Shown here: piece after piece, positions 55,318 to 64,000 of the stretch
Position numbering within the stretch: the first letter of the stretch is position 1
How the letters are laid out: each line of letters opens with the position of its first letter
DNA from: Thioclava dalianensis
Lineage (GTDB): Bacteria > Pseudomonadota > Alphaproteobacteria > Rhodobacterales > Rhodobacteraceae
Reading direction: 5' to 3'
Length of the DNA: 64,000 nt
NCBI RefSeq assembly: GCF_000715505.1
Contig: NZ_JHEH01000013.1
Location: 35,830 to 99,829 of the forward strand
Notes under the pieces: generated by a model
The model's input: the letters and a program-made list of their open reading frames with translations, nothing else
What the model was told of the DNA's origin: nothing
Databases searched by the model: none
Program-made: the position numbers and the translations under genes

Positions 55318-55853
55318 CGGCGGGATCCTTTTCGGAAAGGGGTGACAGACGCGTCCCCCAAAGGAGCAGCCGCCTGTGCGGCAGGAGGGTCAGCTTTGTT
55401 TCGGAGCAACGCGATCTGTACCGTGGGGTTCCTCTGCCTTGGAACCATCGCACGGATCGCACACACGAGGTTGCGCCCGAAAATCTGTATCAAATCCAAT
55501 ACAGCAACACTTTGACACGATTACGCAGGTGCAGCATGCCGTATGGGATCCCCTCGATGCCTGATCCGGCGAAGGGAAAAACTTCGTGAGGAGCCGCGCG
55601 GGATGAAAAAGAGGCACCGTCTGCCAAACTGAAGGCTGGCAGAGAGGCGCACTGGCGCCCCCGGCACATCTCAGACACGCGCCAGCCAGCCGCCGGTTTT
55701 GCAAGCCGATTTGTTTGCGTGCGCATGGCCGTCGGCGGCGATGAAAAATACCGCAATGGATACCGACCCACCACCATCACGCGTTTGTGATTGAATCTAT
55801 ACGTATAGATATGATCAACATGACGGATACAAAAAACGCGACAGGGAAATACC
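55318..55853. other. 536-bp divergent intergenic region of poxB and the amide-type ABC operon
   Basis: No gene is supported. It contains an inverted repeat CTGTAT (55485-55490) with ATACAG (55499-55504), spacer 8 nt, about 170 bp upstream of poxB. It also contains a 16-bp perfect palindrome at 55795-55810, 44 bp before the ABC operon start. The stretch between is ordinary GC-rich sequence without open frames of note. Both promoters must lie here. Confidence 0.65.
55795..55810. promoter_or_regulatory. 16-bp perfect palindrome, candidate GntR operator
   Basis: ATCTATACGTATAGAT is identical on both strands. It lies 44 bp before the start codon of the binding-protein gene, which heads the operon that ends with a GntR/FCD regulator. 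Such regulators bind short, fully symmetric sites of this size, so this is a good candidate for its operator. Confidence 0.65.
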
Positions 55854-57065
55854 ATGATCACAAGACGCAAGTTTCTGGCGACCTCCGCGCTCGCCTCTGG
55901 AGCCCTCGCAATGCCCGGGCTGTCAGGACAAGTTCTGGCTCAGGACAAGGCCATCACCTTGGCCGTGCCGGTGCCGATTTCAGGGGCCTTTGCCGCCAAC
56001 GGCAAATATGCCGTGATCGGTGCGCAGCTGGCGGCCGACGAAATCGCGGCTGCCAAGGGCATCAAGATCAACACGCTCGATCTCGACACCGAGGGCAAGC
56101 CCGCCACCGCCGTGCGCAAGGTTCAGGACGCAGCCGAGCAGGATGGCGCACGCCTCTTCGCAGGGGGTATCCTGTCCTCCGTCTCGCTTGCGATGGGCAA
56201 GGAGGCCGAGCGCGCAGGCGGCGTCTTCATGACCACAGCCGGTGCCGATGAGATCACAGGCAAGGACTGCAACAGCGCGACCTTCCGCTGGTCGGTGCCC
56301 ACCTATGGTGCGATCAACGAGACCGTGCGCCCGCTGATCGACATGCTGCCCGACGCCAAGAAATGGTACACGATCACCCCGCAATATGTCTTTGGCGAAG
56401 GGCTTCTGAGCGCGGCCAAGGACGTGTTCAAGGAAAAGGGCATCGATCATGTCGGCAACAGCTACCATTCGCTGAGCGAGCGCGAATTCTCGGGCTACCT
56501 CACCAACGCAATGGCCGCGCAACCCGACGTGCTGCTGCTGCTCAATTTCGGCTCGCAATCATCGGCCACGCTGCGTCAGGCGATCTCCTTCGGGATGAAA
56601 CAGCGTATGACGATCGTCATCGCCTGGGCCTCGGGGCTCGAGCAGTTCGAAGAGCTGGGCGCGGATACCTGCGAGGGCGTCTATTTCGGTGCGCAATATT
56701 GGCATGAGGCCGATGCGCCCGCCAACAAGGCGCTCGTAAAGGCCGTGCAAGAGAAATACGGCTACAACCCGAACTACTCGCTCGCGGGCTCCTACATCAT
56801 CTCGAAGCTGCTGCTTGAAGCCGCAGTCGAGGCGGGCAGCACCGATGGTCCGGCTGTCGCCAAAGCACTCGCGGGCAAGAAATATGACGGCCTGACCGGA
56901 CCTGAAGAGGTGCGCGCCGCCGATCACCAAGTGCTCAAGGACTACTACCTGCTCAAAGGAAAATCGAAGGCGGACATGAAGGACAAGGATGATTACGCCG
57001 AGATCATCCATTCCGGCCAGTCGTTCCTCGACCCCCAAGCTGCGGGTTGCACCATGCCGTCCTAA
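55854..57065 (+). CDS. Periplasmic binding protein of a HAAT-type ABC transporter
   Basis: A 403-residue exported binding protein of the branched-chain amino acid/amide family (periplasmic-binding type I fold). The N-terminus MITRRKFLATSALASG has an RRKFL twin-arginine-like signal, followed by GQVLAQDKAITLAVPVPISG. Typical fold segments are GKYAVIGAQLAADEI, ADEITGKDCNSATFRW and DVLLLLNFGSQ. It precedes permease, permease, ATPase and ATPase genes on the same strand. Members bind leucine-type amino acids, urea or short amides; here the amidase downstream favours an amide. Confidence 0.92.
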   Translation: MITRRKFLATSALASGALAMPGLSGQVLAQDKAITLAVPVPISGAFAANGKYAVIGAQLAADEIAAAKGIKINTLDLDTEGKPATAVRKVQDAAEQDGARLFAGGILSSVSLAMGKEAERAGGVFMTTAGADEITGKDCNSATFRWSVPTYGAINETVRPLIDMLPDAKKWYTITPQYVFGEGLLSAAKDVFKEKGIDHVGNSYHSLSEREFSGYLTNAMAAQPDVLLLLNFGSQSSATLRQAISFGMKQRMTIVIAWASGLEQFEELGADTCEGVYFGAQYWHEADAPANKALVKAVQEKYGYNPNYSLAGSYIISKLLLEAAVEAGSTDGPAVAKALAGKKYDGLTGPEEVRAADHQVLKDYYLLKGKSKADMKDKDDYAEIIHSGQSFLDPQAAGCTMPS

Positions 57066-57148
57066 CCGGCACGCACACCGTAGCCGATCCGCCGGAGTGT
57101 CCCCAAGGCCGGCGGATCACCAATCCCCCCTACTGGGAGCATGCGCCC

Positions 57149-58003
57149 GTGATCTACCTGTTCCAGATCCTCAACGGCATCGGACTGGGGATGCTGTATT
57201 TCCTGCTCGCGGCTGGCCTGAGCATCATTTTCGGCCTGCTGCAATTCGTGAACTTCGCCCACGGAGCTTTCTATCTGCTGGGCGCCTATCTGACCTATGA
57301 TCTGGTCGAGCGGGGCGTGAGCTTCTGGATCGCGCTTCCGGTGGCGACGCTGATCGTGGCGATCGTGGCAGGCGCCATCGAGGCGCTGCTTCTGCACCGG
57401 ATCTACAAGCTGCCCCACACATTCCACATCCTCGTGACGGTCGGCATAGCACTGGTGTTTCAGGAACTCGCGATCATCATCTGGGGGCCCATCGGCGGCT
57501 CTGTCCCCACGCCCGACGGGCTGGGCGGCGTGGTTATGCTGGGCAATTTCGTCTACCCGCAATATCGGCTCTTCACCATCGCGGTGACCGCTGTGCTGGC
57601 CGGGGGGCTGTGGTGGCTGCTTGAAGGCACACGGGTCGGGGCGATCGTCCGGGCGGGCTCTGAATCCGCGTCGAACATGGCGCTTCTGGGCTATAACACG
57701 ATGCGCATCAACACCGCCGTCTTTGCCTTCGGCGCGGGCTTGGCCGGGCTTGCGGGTGCGCTTGCCGCCCCGATCCGTGGCGTGGAGCCCTTCATGGGGG
57801 CCGAGGCACTTTCGGTGGCCTTCGTCGTCGTCGTGATCGGCGGCATGGGCAGTTATACCGGCGCGCTCGCGGCGGGTCTGATGATCGGGATCATCCAAAG
57901 CCTGATGACGACGATCTGGCCGCAGGGCGCTCAGCTTTTCATCTATATCGCGATGGCAGCGGTGATCGCGATCCGCCCGCGCGGTCTGTTGGGGAGGGTC
58001 TGA
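57149..58003 (+). CDS. ABC transporter permease (LivH-like)
   Basis: A 284-residue inner-membrane permease. It begins YLFQILNGIGLGMLYFLLAAGLS and carries the LivH signature LIFGLLQFVNFAHGAFYLLGAY in the form IFGLLQFVNFAHGAFYLLGA. The coupling segment is GTRVGAIVRAGSESASNMALLG. The start is the GTG at 57149, chosen because GGGAG precedes it and the family starts there; the frame is open 34 codons further upstream. It is co-transcribed with the binding-protein gene 83 bp before it. Confidence 0.92.
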   Translation: MIYLFQILNGIGLGMLYFLLAAGLSIIFGLLQFVNFAHGAFYLLGAYLTYDLVERGVSFWIALPVATLIVAIVAGAIEALLLHRIYKLPHTFHILVTVGIALVFQELAIIIWGPIGGSVPTPDGLGGVVMLGNFVYPQYRLFTIAVTAVLAGGLWWLLEGTRVGAIVRAGSESASNMALLGYNTMRINTAVFAFGAGLAGLAGALAAPIRGVEPFMGAEALSVAFVVVVIGGMGSYTGALAAGLMIGIIQSLMTTIWPQGAQLFIYIAMAAVIAIRPRGLLGRV

Positions 58004-58006
58004 GCG

Positions 58007-58978
58007 ATGCATATCCTCGACACAGCAAAAGTACAGATCTGCCTCGCCTTGGCGACCGTTTTGCTCCTGCCCTTCGTTCTCAACTCCGGCATCCTTGCAA
58101 CCGAGATCCTGATCTACGCGATGGTCGTGGCCGCCTGCAATCTGCTGCTGGGCTATACCGGGCTTTTATCCTTCGGGCAGGGCATCTTCTTTGGGCTTGG
58201 CACCTATGTCGCGGGGGTTCTGACCACCCGCTGGGCCGTGCCGATCCCGCTTGTTCTGCTGGTCGCGGTGGTGCTGGGCGGGCTTGTTGCGACCGCGGTG
58301 GGCTGGTTCTCGATCCGGCGGCAGGGCGTCTATTTCGTGATGCTGACGCTGGCCTTCGCGCAGATGTTCTACTTCCTCGCCTATACGTTCAGCGACATCA
58401 CCGGGGGCGATAACGGGCTGTTGGGCGTGCCGCGTCCGCAGATCATGGGGCATGTGCTGGATGGGCCATGGGGCTATTACAGCTTTGTGGCGATCTTCTT
58501 TCTTGTGATCTTCGCGGTCCTGTTGGTGGTTACGCGCTCGACCTTCGGGCGCACGCTTCTGGCGATCCGCGAGAACGAGGGGCGCGCTGCCGCCATCGGC
58601 TTTCCGGTGCGACTGTTCAAGATCGAGGCCTTCGCGATCTCGGGTGCAATCACCGCCTTGGGCGGCGCGCTGCATGCGCTCTTGATCGGCATCGCCCCGC
58701 TTGAAAGCATCAACTACCACACCAGCGAGATGATCCTCGTGATGACGATCATCGGCGGCTCCACCAGCCTCTTCGGCTCGGTCATGGGGGCGGGGTTCTA
58801 CCTGCTGCTCTCTGACACGCTCTCGGTGATCTGGCCGCGTTGGTTGCTGCTTCTGGGCCTCGTGCTGGTCACCGTCGCGCTATTTTTCCAGCGCGGGCTG
58901 TGGGGGCTCGTCGAGCGCGGCTGGGACGCCTTTGCCGAGCGCCGCAAAGGACCGCAGAAGGAGGCTGGCGATGTCTGA
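58007..58978 (+). CDS. ABC transporter permease (LivM-like)
   Basis: A 323-residue inner-membrane permease with the LivM pattern NLLLGYTGLLSFGQGIFFGLGTY near residue 45 and WFSIRRQGVYFVMLTLAFAQ. The coupling loop is FGRTLLAIRENEGRAAAIG, and there is a late GSTSLFGSVMGAGFYLLL. It starts 3 bp after the LivH-like stop and overlaps the next ATPase start by 8 bp, so the operon is tight. Confidence 0.94.
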   Translation: MHILDTAKVQICLALATVLLLPFVLNSGILATEILIYAMVVAACNLLLGYTGLLSFGQGIFFGLGTYVAGVLTTRWAVPIPLVLLVAVVLGGLVATAVGWFSIRRQGVYFVMLTLAFAQMFYFLAYTFSDITGGDNGLLGVPRPQIMGHVLDGPWGYYSFVAIFFLVIFAVLLVVTRSTFGRTLLAIRENEGRAAAIGFPVRLFKIEAFAISGAITALGGALHALLIGIAPLESINYHTSEMILVMTIIGGSTSLFGSVMGAGFYLLLSDTLSVIWPRWLLLLGLVLVTVALFFQRGLWGLVERGWDAFAERRKGPQKEAGDV

Positions 58979-59738
58979 TATTGCCCTGCAAACCCACGGG
59001 CTGGGCGTGCGCTACGGCACGTTCGACGCGCTGAGCGATGTCAATCTCAGTGTCCGGTGCAACTCTGTGCATTCGATCATCGGGCCGAATGGCGCGGGCA
59101 AGACGACGATGTTCCACGCGCTCACCGGCACGGTTGCCGCCAGCAGCGGACGGATCGAACTGGAAGGCCGCGATGTCACGCGCGCCTCTGACGACGACCG
59201 GGTGCGGCTTGGCATCGCGCGCTCGTTTCAGGTCACGAGCCTCTTTCCCGAACTGAGCCTGCGCGAGAACCTGCGGCTGGCCGCCCAAGGCCGCACGCCG
59301 TGGCAGGCGCTCATCCCGTGGCGCCGCGCGGAGGCCAGCAAGAGCGTCCTCGACATGGCCGATGCGGTGATCGAGCGGCTCTCGCTTGGCCATGTCGCGA
59401 CCCGGGCGGCTGGAGAGCTGTCGCATGGCCAGCAGCGCAGGTTGGAAGTCGGCATGGCAATCGCCGCACGTCCACGCGTGATCCTGCTCGATGAGCCGAC
59501 GTCCGGGATGGGGATCGACGATATTGAGGGGATGAAGACCCTGATCCGCGATCTGGGCCGTGACCACACCGTTTTGTTCATCGAACATAACATGGGCATC
59601 GTCATGAACATCTCGGACACGATCACGGTCATGCGGCTGGGGCGCACGCTTGTCGAAGGCCCACCCGCCGAGGTGCGCGACAATCCCGAGGTAAAGGCCG
59701 CCTATCTGGGCAACATGATCACGGGGGACATCGCATGA
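58971..59738 (+). CDS. ABC transporter ATPase (LivG-like)
   Basis: A 255-residue ATPase with Walker A IIGPNGAGKTTMF, the LivG-type RSFQVTSLFPELSLRENL segment after a Q-loop, signature LSHGQQRRLEVGMA (LSHGQ variant common in this group) and Walker B ILLDEPTSGM. The ATG 58971 follows AAGGAGG and lies inside the previous gene. Its stop overlaps the next ATG as ATGA. Confidence 0.95.
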   Translation: MSDIALQTHGLGVRYGTFDALSDVNLSVRCNSVHSIIGPNGAGKTTMFHALTGTVAASSGRIELEGRDVTRASDDDRVRLGIARSFQVTSLFPELSLRENLRLAAQGRTPWQALIPWRRAEASKSVLDMADAVIERLSLGHVATRAAGELSHGQQRRLEVGMAIAARPRVILLDEPTSGMGIDDIEGMKTLIRDLGRDHTVLFIEHNMGIVMNISDTITVMRLGRTLVEGPPAEVRDNPEVKAAYLGNMITGDIA

Positions 59739-60439
59739 CAGCGACGCTTCGACTGACCGATCTGCACAGCTATTACGGCAAGAGCCACATTCTTCAGGGC
59801 GTCTCGCTCGAGCTGAGCGAAGGCGAGATCGTAACCCTTCTGGGCCGCAACGGGGCGGGCAAAAGCACGACGCTGAAAACCGCCGTGGGCGCGGTCACGC
59901 CGCGTTCGGGGCGTGTGGAGCTGGCCGGGCGCGATGTCACGGGCCAGCCCGCCCACCGGATCGCCAAGGCCGGGCTTTCGCTCGTCCCCGAAGATCGCGG
60001 CATCTTCCAATTGCTGAGCGTCGAGGAAAATCTGCGTATCGCTGTGAAACGCGGCTCGCCTTGGGCAATCTCGGATATCTACAAAATCTTCCCCCGCCTT
60101 GAAGAGCGCAGGCGCAACGGCGGCGGGCAATTGTCGGGCGGCGAGCAGCAGATGCTCTCCATCGCGCGGGCCTTGCTGGGGGGGCCGAAAGTTCTCATGC
60201 TCGACGAACCGGTCGAGGGTCTCGCCCCGATCATCGTCGAAGAGATTGTCTCGCAGATCGGGCTGATCCGCGATGCGGGCGTGCCAATCCTTCTGGTCGA
60301 GCAGAACCTCGCTGTCTGCCGTGCGCTTGCCAATCGCCATTACATCCTTGAAATGGGCCGGATCGTCCATGAGGCCAGTGCGACGGAATTCGCCAGTGAT
60401 TCCGAGACGATCGACCGCTATCTTGGGGTGAAGGCCTGA
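59735..60439 (+). CDS. ABC transporter ATPase (LivF-like)
   Basis: A 234-residue ATPase with Walker A LLGRNGAGKSTTLK, the LivF-type SLVPEDRGIFQLLSVEENLRI, signature LSGGEQQMLSIARALLGGP and Walker B VLMLDEPVEGLAP. It is translationally coupled to the LivG-like gene (4-bp overlap). It completes a five-gene importer; the regulator gene follows after 72 bp. Confidence 0.95.
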   Translation: MTATLRLTDLHSYYGKSHILQGVSLELSEGEIVTLLGRNGAGKSTTLKTAVGAVTPRSGRVELAGRDVTGQPAHRIAKAGLSLVPEDRGIFQLLSVEENLRIAVKRGSPWAISDIYKIFPRLEERRRNGGGQLSGGEQQMLSIARALLGGPKVLMLDEPVEGLAPIIVEEIVSQIGLIRDAGVPILLVEQNLAVCRALANRHYILEMGRIVHEASATEFASDSETIDRYLGVKA

Positions 60440-60511
60440 GACGGGTGACACATATTAGGATACGGTGCGGCACGGCTATCGGCAGGCGGCGCAACGTTCG
60501 ACAGGAAGCGG

Positions 60512-61282
60512 ATGGACAAGGCAAACACTCAACGCCCAAGCGGCAGGCTGGCGCGGATCAAGCTTTCGGACCAGATCACCGAGGATATCCGCCGCCGCAT
60601 CTCGCGCGAGGGGCTGCACCCGGGAGATCGGTTGCCCAACGAGCGCAGCCTGATGGAGCATTACGGCTGCTCGAAAGGCACGATCCGCGAGGCGCTCAAG
60701 GCGCTCGAGGTCGAGGGATTGTTGCGTATGGTGTCGGGGCCCAATGGCGGGCCGGAGGTGCAAGCTGCCTCCATCGACATCGTCACCCAGCAATTGCGCC
60801 GCTACCTGCATTTCCAAAAGCTCGACTTCGCGCAGGTCTACGAACTGCGTCAGACCCTCGAGGTCGTGCTTGCACGCAATGTGACCGAGCGGCTCGACGA
60901 CGCGCTTCTGTCCCGGCTCGAGCAGAATATTGCGGATTGCGATGCGGCCAACGAGATGCAGGACCGCGAGCGGGTGCGCACCTTGGAAACCGAGTTCCAC
61001 GACATTCTGTGCGAGGCCTCGGACAATGTGATGCTGATCTTCATGTGCCGGTTTTTGAACTCGATGCTGCGCGATCTGGTGAGCTACCGCTCCGAAGCGA
61101 TGGCCGAGCACGAGGATTTCGGCGCGCACAATGTCGATGCCCATCGCAATCTGCTTGCTGCGTTTCGCGCGCGCGACGCCGACACCGCCGCGCGTCTGAT
61201 GAGCGAGCATATGGCCTGCGCGGCCTCCTTCATGACGACGCTCGACGCATCCTTTCACATGGACCGCATGCTCTCGCGCTGA
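60512..61282 (+). CDS. GntR-family regulator (FCD/FadR subfamily)
   Basis: A 256-residue protein with an N-terminal winged helix (LSDQITEDIRRRISREGLHPGD, then GCSKGTIREALKALEVEGLL) and a C-terminal FCD ligand domain (YELRQTLEVVLARNVTERL, then ETEFHDILCEASDNV). It lies between the transporter and the amidase gene on the same strand, so it is probably the local regulator. The 16-bp palindrome at 55795 is its best candidate site. Confidence 0.92.
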   Translation: MDKANTQRPSGRLARIKLSDQITEDIRRRISREGLHPGDRLPNERSLMEHYGCSKGTIREALKALEVEGLLRMVSGPNGGPEVQAASIDIVTQQLRRYLHFQKLDFAQVYELRQTLEVVLARNVTERLDDALLSRLEQNIADCDAANEMQDRERVRTLETEFHDILCEASDNVMLIFMCRFLNSMLRDLVSYRSEAMAEHEDFGAHNVDAHRNLLAAFRARDADTAARLMSEHMACAASFMTTLDASFHMDRMLSR

Positions 61283-61366
61283 GCACTGCCCCCGCGCTGC
61301 AATCCGGCAGGCCCGCCCCTTTGGCGCGGCCCGTGATACCTGTATTTCAAGAACGGAGATTTCCCG

Positions 61367-62779
61367 ATGAGTGACCCGGCTGATACGGCCCTCTGGGCTT
61401 TGGGCGCGACCGAAGTGGCGGCCCTCGTGCGCGCGCGCAAGATCAGCGCGCGCGAGATCGCACAGGCCGGGCTCGACCGGCTCGACGCTGTGAACCCAGA
61501 GATCAACGCGGTGGTCGAATGCCGCCCCGAAGAGACCCTCGCCGCCGCGGATGCAATTGATGCCAAGATTGCCCGCGGCGAAGATCCCGGCCCGCTCGCA
61601 GGCGTGCCGGTCACGATCAAGGTCATCGCGGATCAGCGCGGCTATGCCACGACAAACGGCTTGCGGCTGCAAAAGGATCTCATCGCGCGATCCGACAATC
61701 CGGTGGTCGTCAATCTGCTGGGCGCAGGCGCGGTCAGCCTTGGGCGCACCAACACCCCGGCCTTCAGCTATCGCTGGTTCACCAATAACCAATTGCACGG
61801 CCACACCTACAATCCGCGCCGCAAGGATCTGACGCCCGGTGGCTCATCGGGCGGCGCAGGATCGGCGGTTGCCGCAGGCATCGGTGCAATCGCGCATGGC
61901 ACCGATATCGCGGGCTCCATCCGCTATCCGGCCTATGCCTGCGGCGTGCACGGGCTACGGCCCAGCTTCGGTCGGATCGCGGCGCATAACGCAAGCGGGG
62001 CGGAGCGCGATATCGGCGGGCAACTCATGGCGACCTCGGGGCCGCTGGCGCGCTCGGTCGGGGATCTGCGGCTGGCTTTTGCCGCGATGGCGAAACCCGA
62101 CCCGCTGGATATCTGGTCCGTTCCAGCGCGACTGACGGGCCCCGCCGTTGATCGGCGCGCAGCGCTCTGCCTGCGCCCCGACGGCGCGCAAAGTGATCCC
62201 GCACTCGAACGGGCGCTTCTTGGGGCTGCGGGAAAACTGCGGGCCGCCGGCTGGGTGGTCGATGAGATCGACGCGCTGCCCCCCATCGCAGAGGCCGCGA
62301 AGCTGCAGATTACGCTCTGGCTTGGCCATGATCATCCGGGCAAACTCGCCGCCGCCAAAGCAGAGGGCGACCCGGGCGCGCTGCGCGCGCTCGAAGGTCA
62401 GGCGGAGTTCGTCCAGTCGCTGAGCGCCGACGCGATCCCGCGCGCGCTCATCCGGCGTGCAGAGATCACCCGCGAATGGGCGCTGTTCATGGTACGCTAT
62501 CCGCTCGTCCTGCTGCCTCCGGGGTCGGAATTGCCCTTCCCGGACAATCTCGATCTGGGCAGCGACGCCGATTTCCGAAGGGTCTGGGACGCGCAGATGT
62601 CGATGGTCGGGCTACCGGTCACGGGCCTTCCCGCATTGGCGCTGGCCACCGGGGCCACAGCCGATGGCGCGCCGCTCGGCATCCAGATGGTCGCGGGCCG
62701 GTTCCGCGAAGATGTGTTGTTCGATGCCGCGACCGAGATCGAGGCGCGCTCGCCCCCCGTAGAAATCGCGTTGCTCTAG
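61367..62779 (+). CDS. Amidase (amidase-signature family)
   Basis: A 470-residue amide hydrolase. The Ser-cisSer-Lys triad is complete: Lys85 in PVTIKVIA, the Ser pair in PGGSSGGAGSAVAAG (160-161), and the nucleophile Ser184 in HGTDIAGSIRYPA. It has no signal peptide, so it acts in the cytoplasm. The substrate is an imported amide or a nitrile-derived amide; the exact one is unknown. It follows the GntR gene by 84 bp and ends the amide operon. Confidence 0.93.
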   Translation: MSDPADTALWALGATEVAALVRARKISAREIAQAGLDRLDAVNPEINAVVECRPEETLAAADAIDAKIARGEDPGPLAGVPVTIKVIADQRGYATTNGLRLQKDLIARSDNPVVVNLLGAGAVSLGRTNTPAFSYRWFTNNQLHGHTYNPRRKDLTPGGSSGGAGSAVAAGIGAIAHGTDIAGSIRYPAYACGVHGLRPSFGRIAAHNASGAERDIGGQLMATSGPLARSVGDLRLAFAAMAKPDPLDIWSVPARLTGPAVDRRAALCLRPDGAQSDPALERALLGAAGKLRAAGWVVDEIDALPPIAEAAKLQITLWLGHDHPGKLAAAKAEGDPGALRALEGQAEFVQSLSADAIPRALIRRAEITREWALFMVRYPLVLLPPGSELPFPDNLDLGSDADFRRVWDAQMSMVGLPVTGLPALALATGATADGAPLGIQMVAGRFREDVLFDAATEIEARSPPVEIALL

Positions 62780-62837
62780 CCCGATTGGGGGCGCGGTCGC
62801 CTCGGCTACCGTCCCACTGGGCAAACGCCACCGCATG

Positions 62838-62871
62838 AAAAAGGCCCGGCCGCCCCTCGGGCGCCGGGCCT
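62838..62871 (-). terminator. Terminator after mdh (minus strand)
   Basis: AGGCCCGGC and GCCGGGCCT pair around a 12-nt loop. Read on the minus strand, a TTTTT run follows. It lies 23 bp after the mdh stop, between mdh and the converging amidase gene. Confidence 0.88.
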
Positions 62872-62893
62872 CTCTCATTCCGATCGAGAACGC

Positions 62894-63874
62894 TTACTTG
62901 CCCAGAGCGGCCTGACGTTCCTCTTTGAGTTCTTCAACCGAGAGGTCGATCATCTTGCGCGCATAGTCATCAATCTCGATGCCTTCCACGAGCTTGTACT
63001 TGCCGCCCTCGCAGGTGACCGGCATGCCGCAGATCAGACCCTCAGGGATCCCATAAGCGGTGCCATCGGTCGGGATCCCCATCGAGACCCATTTGCCATC
63101 GGTGCCGTTGATCCAGTCATGCATGTGATCGATCGCGGCGGAGGCCGCAGACGCCGCGGAGGACGCACCGCGGGCTTCGATGATCGCCGCGCCGCGCTTG
63201 CCGACCGTCGGGATCAGCGTGTCGCGATACCAGGTCTCGTCATCGACGATATCGGCAACTTTCTTGCCGTTGGCGACGGTGTTGGACCAGTCGGGGAACA
63301 TGGTGGGCGAGTGGTTGCCCCAGACGACGGCCTTTTCGATATCGCGCACCGCGATCCCGGCTTTGGCCGCCATTTGCGACAGGAAGCGGTTATGATCGAG
63401 GCGCAGCATCGCGGTGATATTCTCGCGCGGGAAATCAGGCGCGTGCTCGGCCAGCGTCAGTGCGTTGGTATTGGCGGGGTTACCCACCACGATGACCTTC
63501 GCATCACGCTTGGCGGCATCGTTGAGCGCCTTGCCCTGAACCTTGAAGATCTCGGCATTGACGGCGAGCAGATCGGCGCGCTCCATCCCTTTCGAGCGCG
63601 GGCGCGAGCCCACGAGGAACAGCGCATCAGCGTCCTTGAACGCCTCAACGGGATCATCCGTCGCGATGATTTCTTCGACCAGCGGGAAGGCACAATCTTC
63701 CAGCTCCATCAGAACACCTTTGAGCGCACCCATGGCCTGCGGGATGTCGAGAAGCTGAAGGATAACCGGCTGATCGGGCCCATAGACATCGCCCTTCGCG
63801 ATGCGAAACAACAACGAGTAGCAGATCTGTCCGGCCGCCCCGGTAATAGCAATACGTTTTGCGGGAAGTGTCAT
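62894..63874 (-). CDS. mdh: Malate dehydrogenase, cytosolic-type
   Basis: NAD-dependent malate/oxaloacetate enzyme of the TCA cycle, 326 residues. It has the N-terminal nucleotide motif [17 protein letters not shown], with Cys where the third glycine or an alanine usually stands. Other landmarks are [17 protein letters not shown], the substrate arginine in [22 protein letters not shown], the RLDHNR motif and the catalytic His in [13 protein letters not shown]. These features put it in the cytosolic/TIGR01759 group, not in the LDH-like group that most alphaproteobacteria use. GGAGGCCC-type sequence precedes the ATG. The 126 bp beyond it to the window end hold no gene I can support. Confidence 0.95.
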   Translation of the reverse strand: MTLPAKRIAITGAAGQICYSLLFRIAKGDVYGPDQPVILQLLDIPQAMGALKGVLMELEDCAFPLVEEIIATDDPVEAFKDADALFLVGSRPRSKGMERADLLAVNAEIFKVQGKALNDAAKRDAKVIVVGNPANTNALTLAEHAPDFPRENITAMLRLDHNRFLSQMAAKAGIAVRDIEKAVVWGNHSPTMFPDWSNTVANGKKVADIVDDETWYRDTLIPTVGKRGAAIIEARGASSAASAASAAIDHMHDWINGTDGKWVSMGIPTDGTAYGIPEGLICGMPVTCEGGKYKLVEGIEIDDYARKMIDLSVEELKEERQAALGK

Positions 63875-64000
63875 CTGGGCCTCCTAAGTCCCGGTTGCGT
63901 TGCATGGCAATTAGCATGCCCGCCGCCGGGGTCCAATGAGCTTTGTGTAAATGGGAGATTTTGGGCTAGACGGTGCGTCGGATCGCGGCGCGTCCTGGCC

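Noticed and set aside
1..64000. CRISPR array, insertion sequences, toxin-antitoxin or phage-defence system
   Set aside because: No regularly spaced repeats, transposase, nuclease-helicase or abortive-infection genes were found on reading the window.

Overview
The window is about 64 kb of GC-rich chromosome from an alphaproteobacterium, most likely of the order Rhodobacterales (Rhodobacteraceae/Paracoccaceae; I cannot fix the genus). This rests on a SucB with two lipoyl domains next to lpd, an acuR-acuI pair, TrcR (DUF1013), a COQ9-family gene divergent from rpsU, a DUF6280-type small protein, and long antisense open frames of the kind GC-rich codon bias produces. It is mostly ordinary chromosome. 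I see no CRISPR array, insertion sequence, prophage, plasmid origin or recognisable defence island.

Layout. 1-6.3 kb: 2-oxoglutarate dehydrogenase operon, sucA (cut by the left edge)-sucB-MAPEG protein-lpd, closed by a terminator. 6.3-10.5 kb: an asparagine-synthetase-like protein, a 412-bp gap rich in palindromes, then panB-panC-thioesterase on the minus strand. 10.6-19.3 kb: a peptide uptake locus (binding protein, two permeases, a fused double ATPase, a P1-family aminopeptidase) interrupted by an inverted L,D-transpeptidase, then succinate-semialdehyde dehydrogenase. 19.4-21.8 kb: acuI-acuR with a clear operator, and a sugar-dehydrogenase-like SDR. 21.9-33.8 kb: trcR, RNase T2, quinone oxidoreductase, coq9, rpsU, trkH, lrp/ald, mscL, GST, suhB and the divergent metR/metF pair.

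33.8-51 kb: a PaaI thioesterase overlapping a DUF2235 hydrolase tail to tail, an ornithine-decarboxylase-type enzyme divergent from an AsnC regulator, a TauE/SafE transporter, valS, an MFS protein, two aminotransferases, ygfZ, a DUF6280-like gene, a PopZ-like disordered protein, pcm-like and tolC, then tRNA-Cys(GCA). 51-63 kb is more accessory: a malic enzyme gene reduced by two in-frame internal deletions, an MFS anion:cation symporter, poxB, and a six-gene set of HAAT-type ABC transporter, GntR/FCD regulator and amidase that looks like an amide uptake and hydrolysis operon. The window closes with a cytosolic-type malate dehydrogenase.

How the genes work together: SucAB-Lpd, Mdh, GabD and PoxB feed or form the TCA cycle. 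PanBC supplies pantothenate for CoA, and the thioesterase acts on CoA esters. Several catabolic genes have a regulator next door (acuR/acuI, lrp/ald, metR/metF, asnC/odc, gntR/amidase), and palindromic candidate operators are visible for most of these pairs. The most unusual items are the doubly deleted malic enzyme, the amide cluster with its 16-bp palindrome, the four-half-site metR/metF intergenic region, the PopZ-like protein and the palindrome-rich non-coding gaps.
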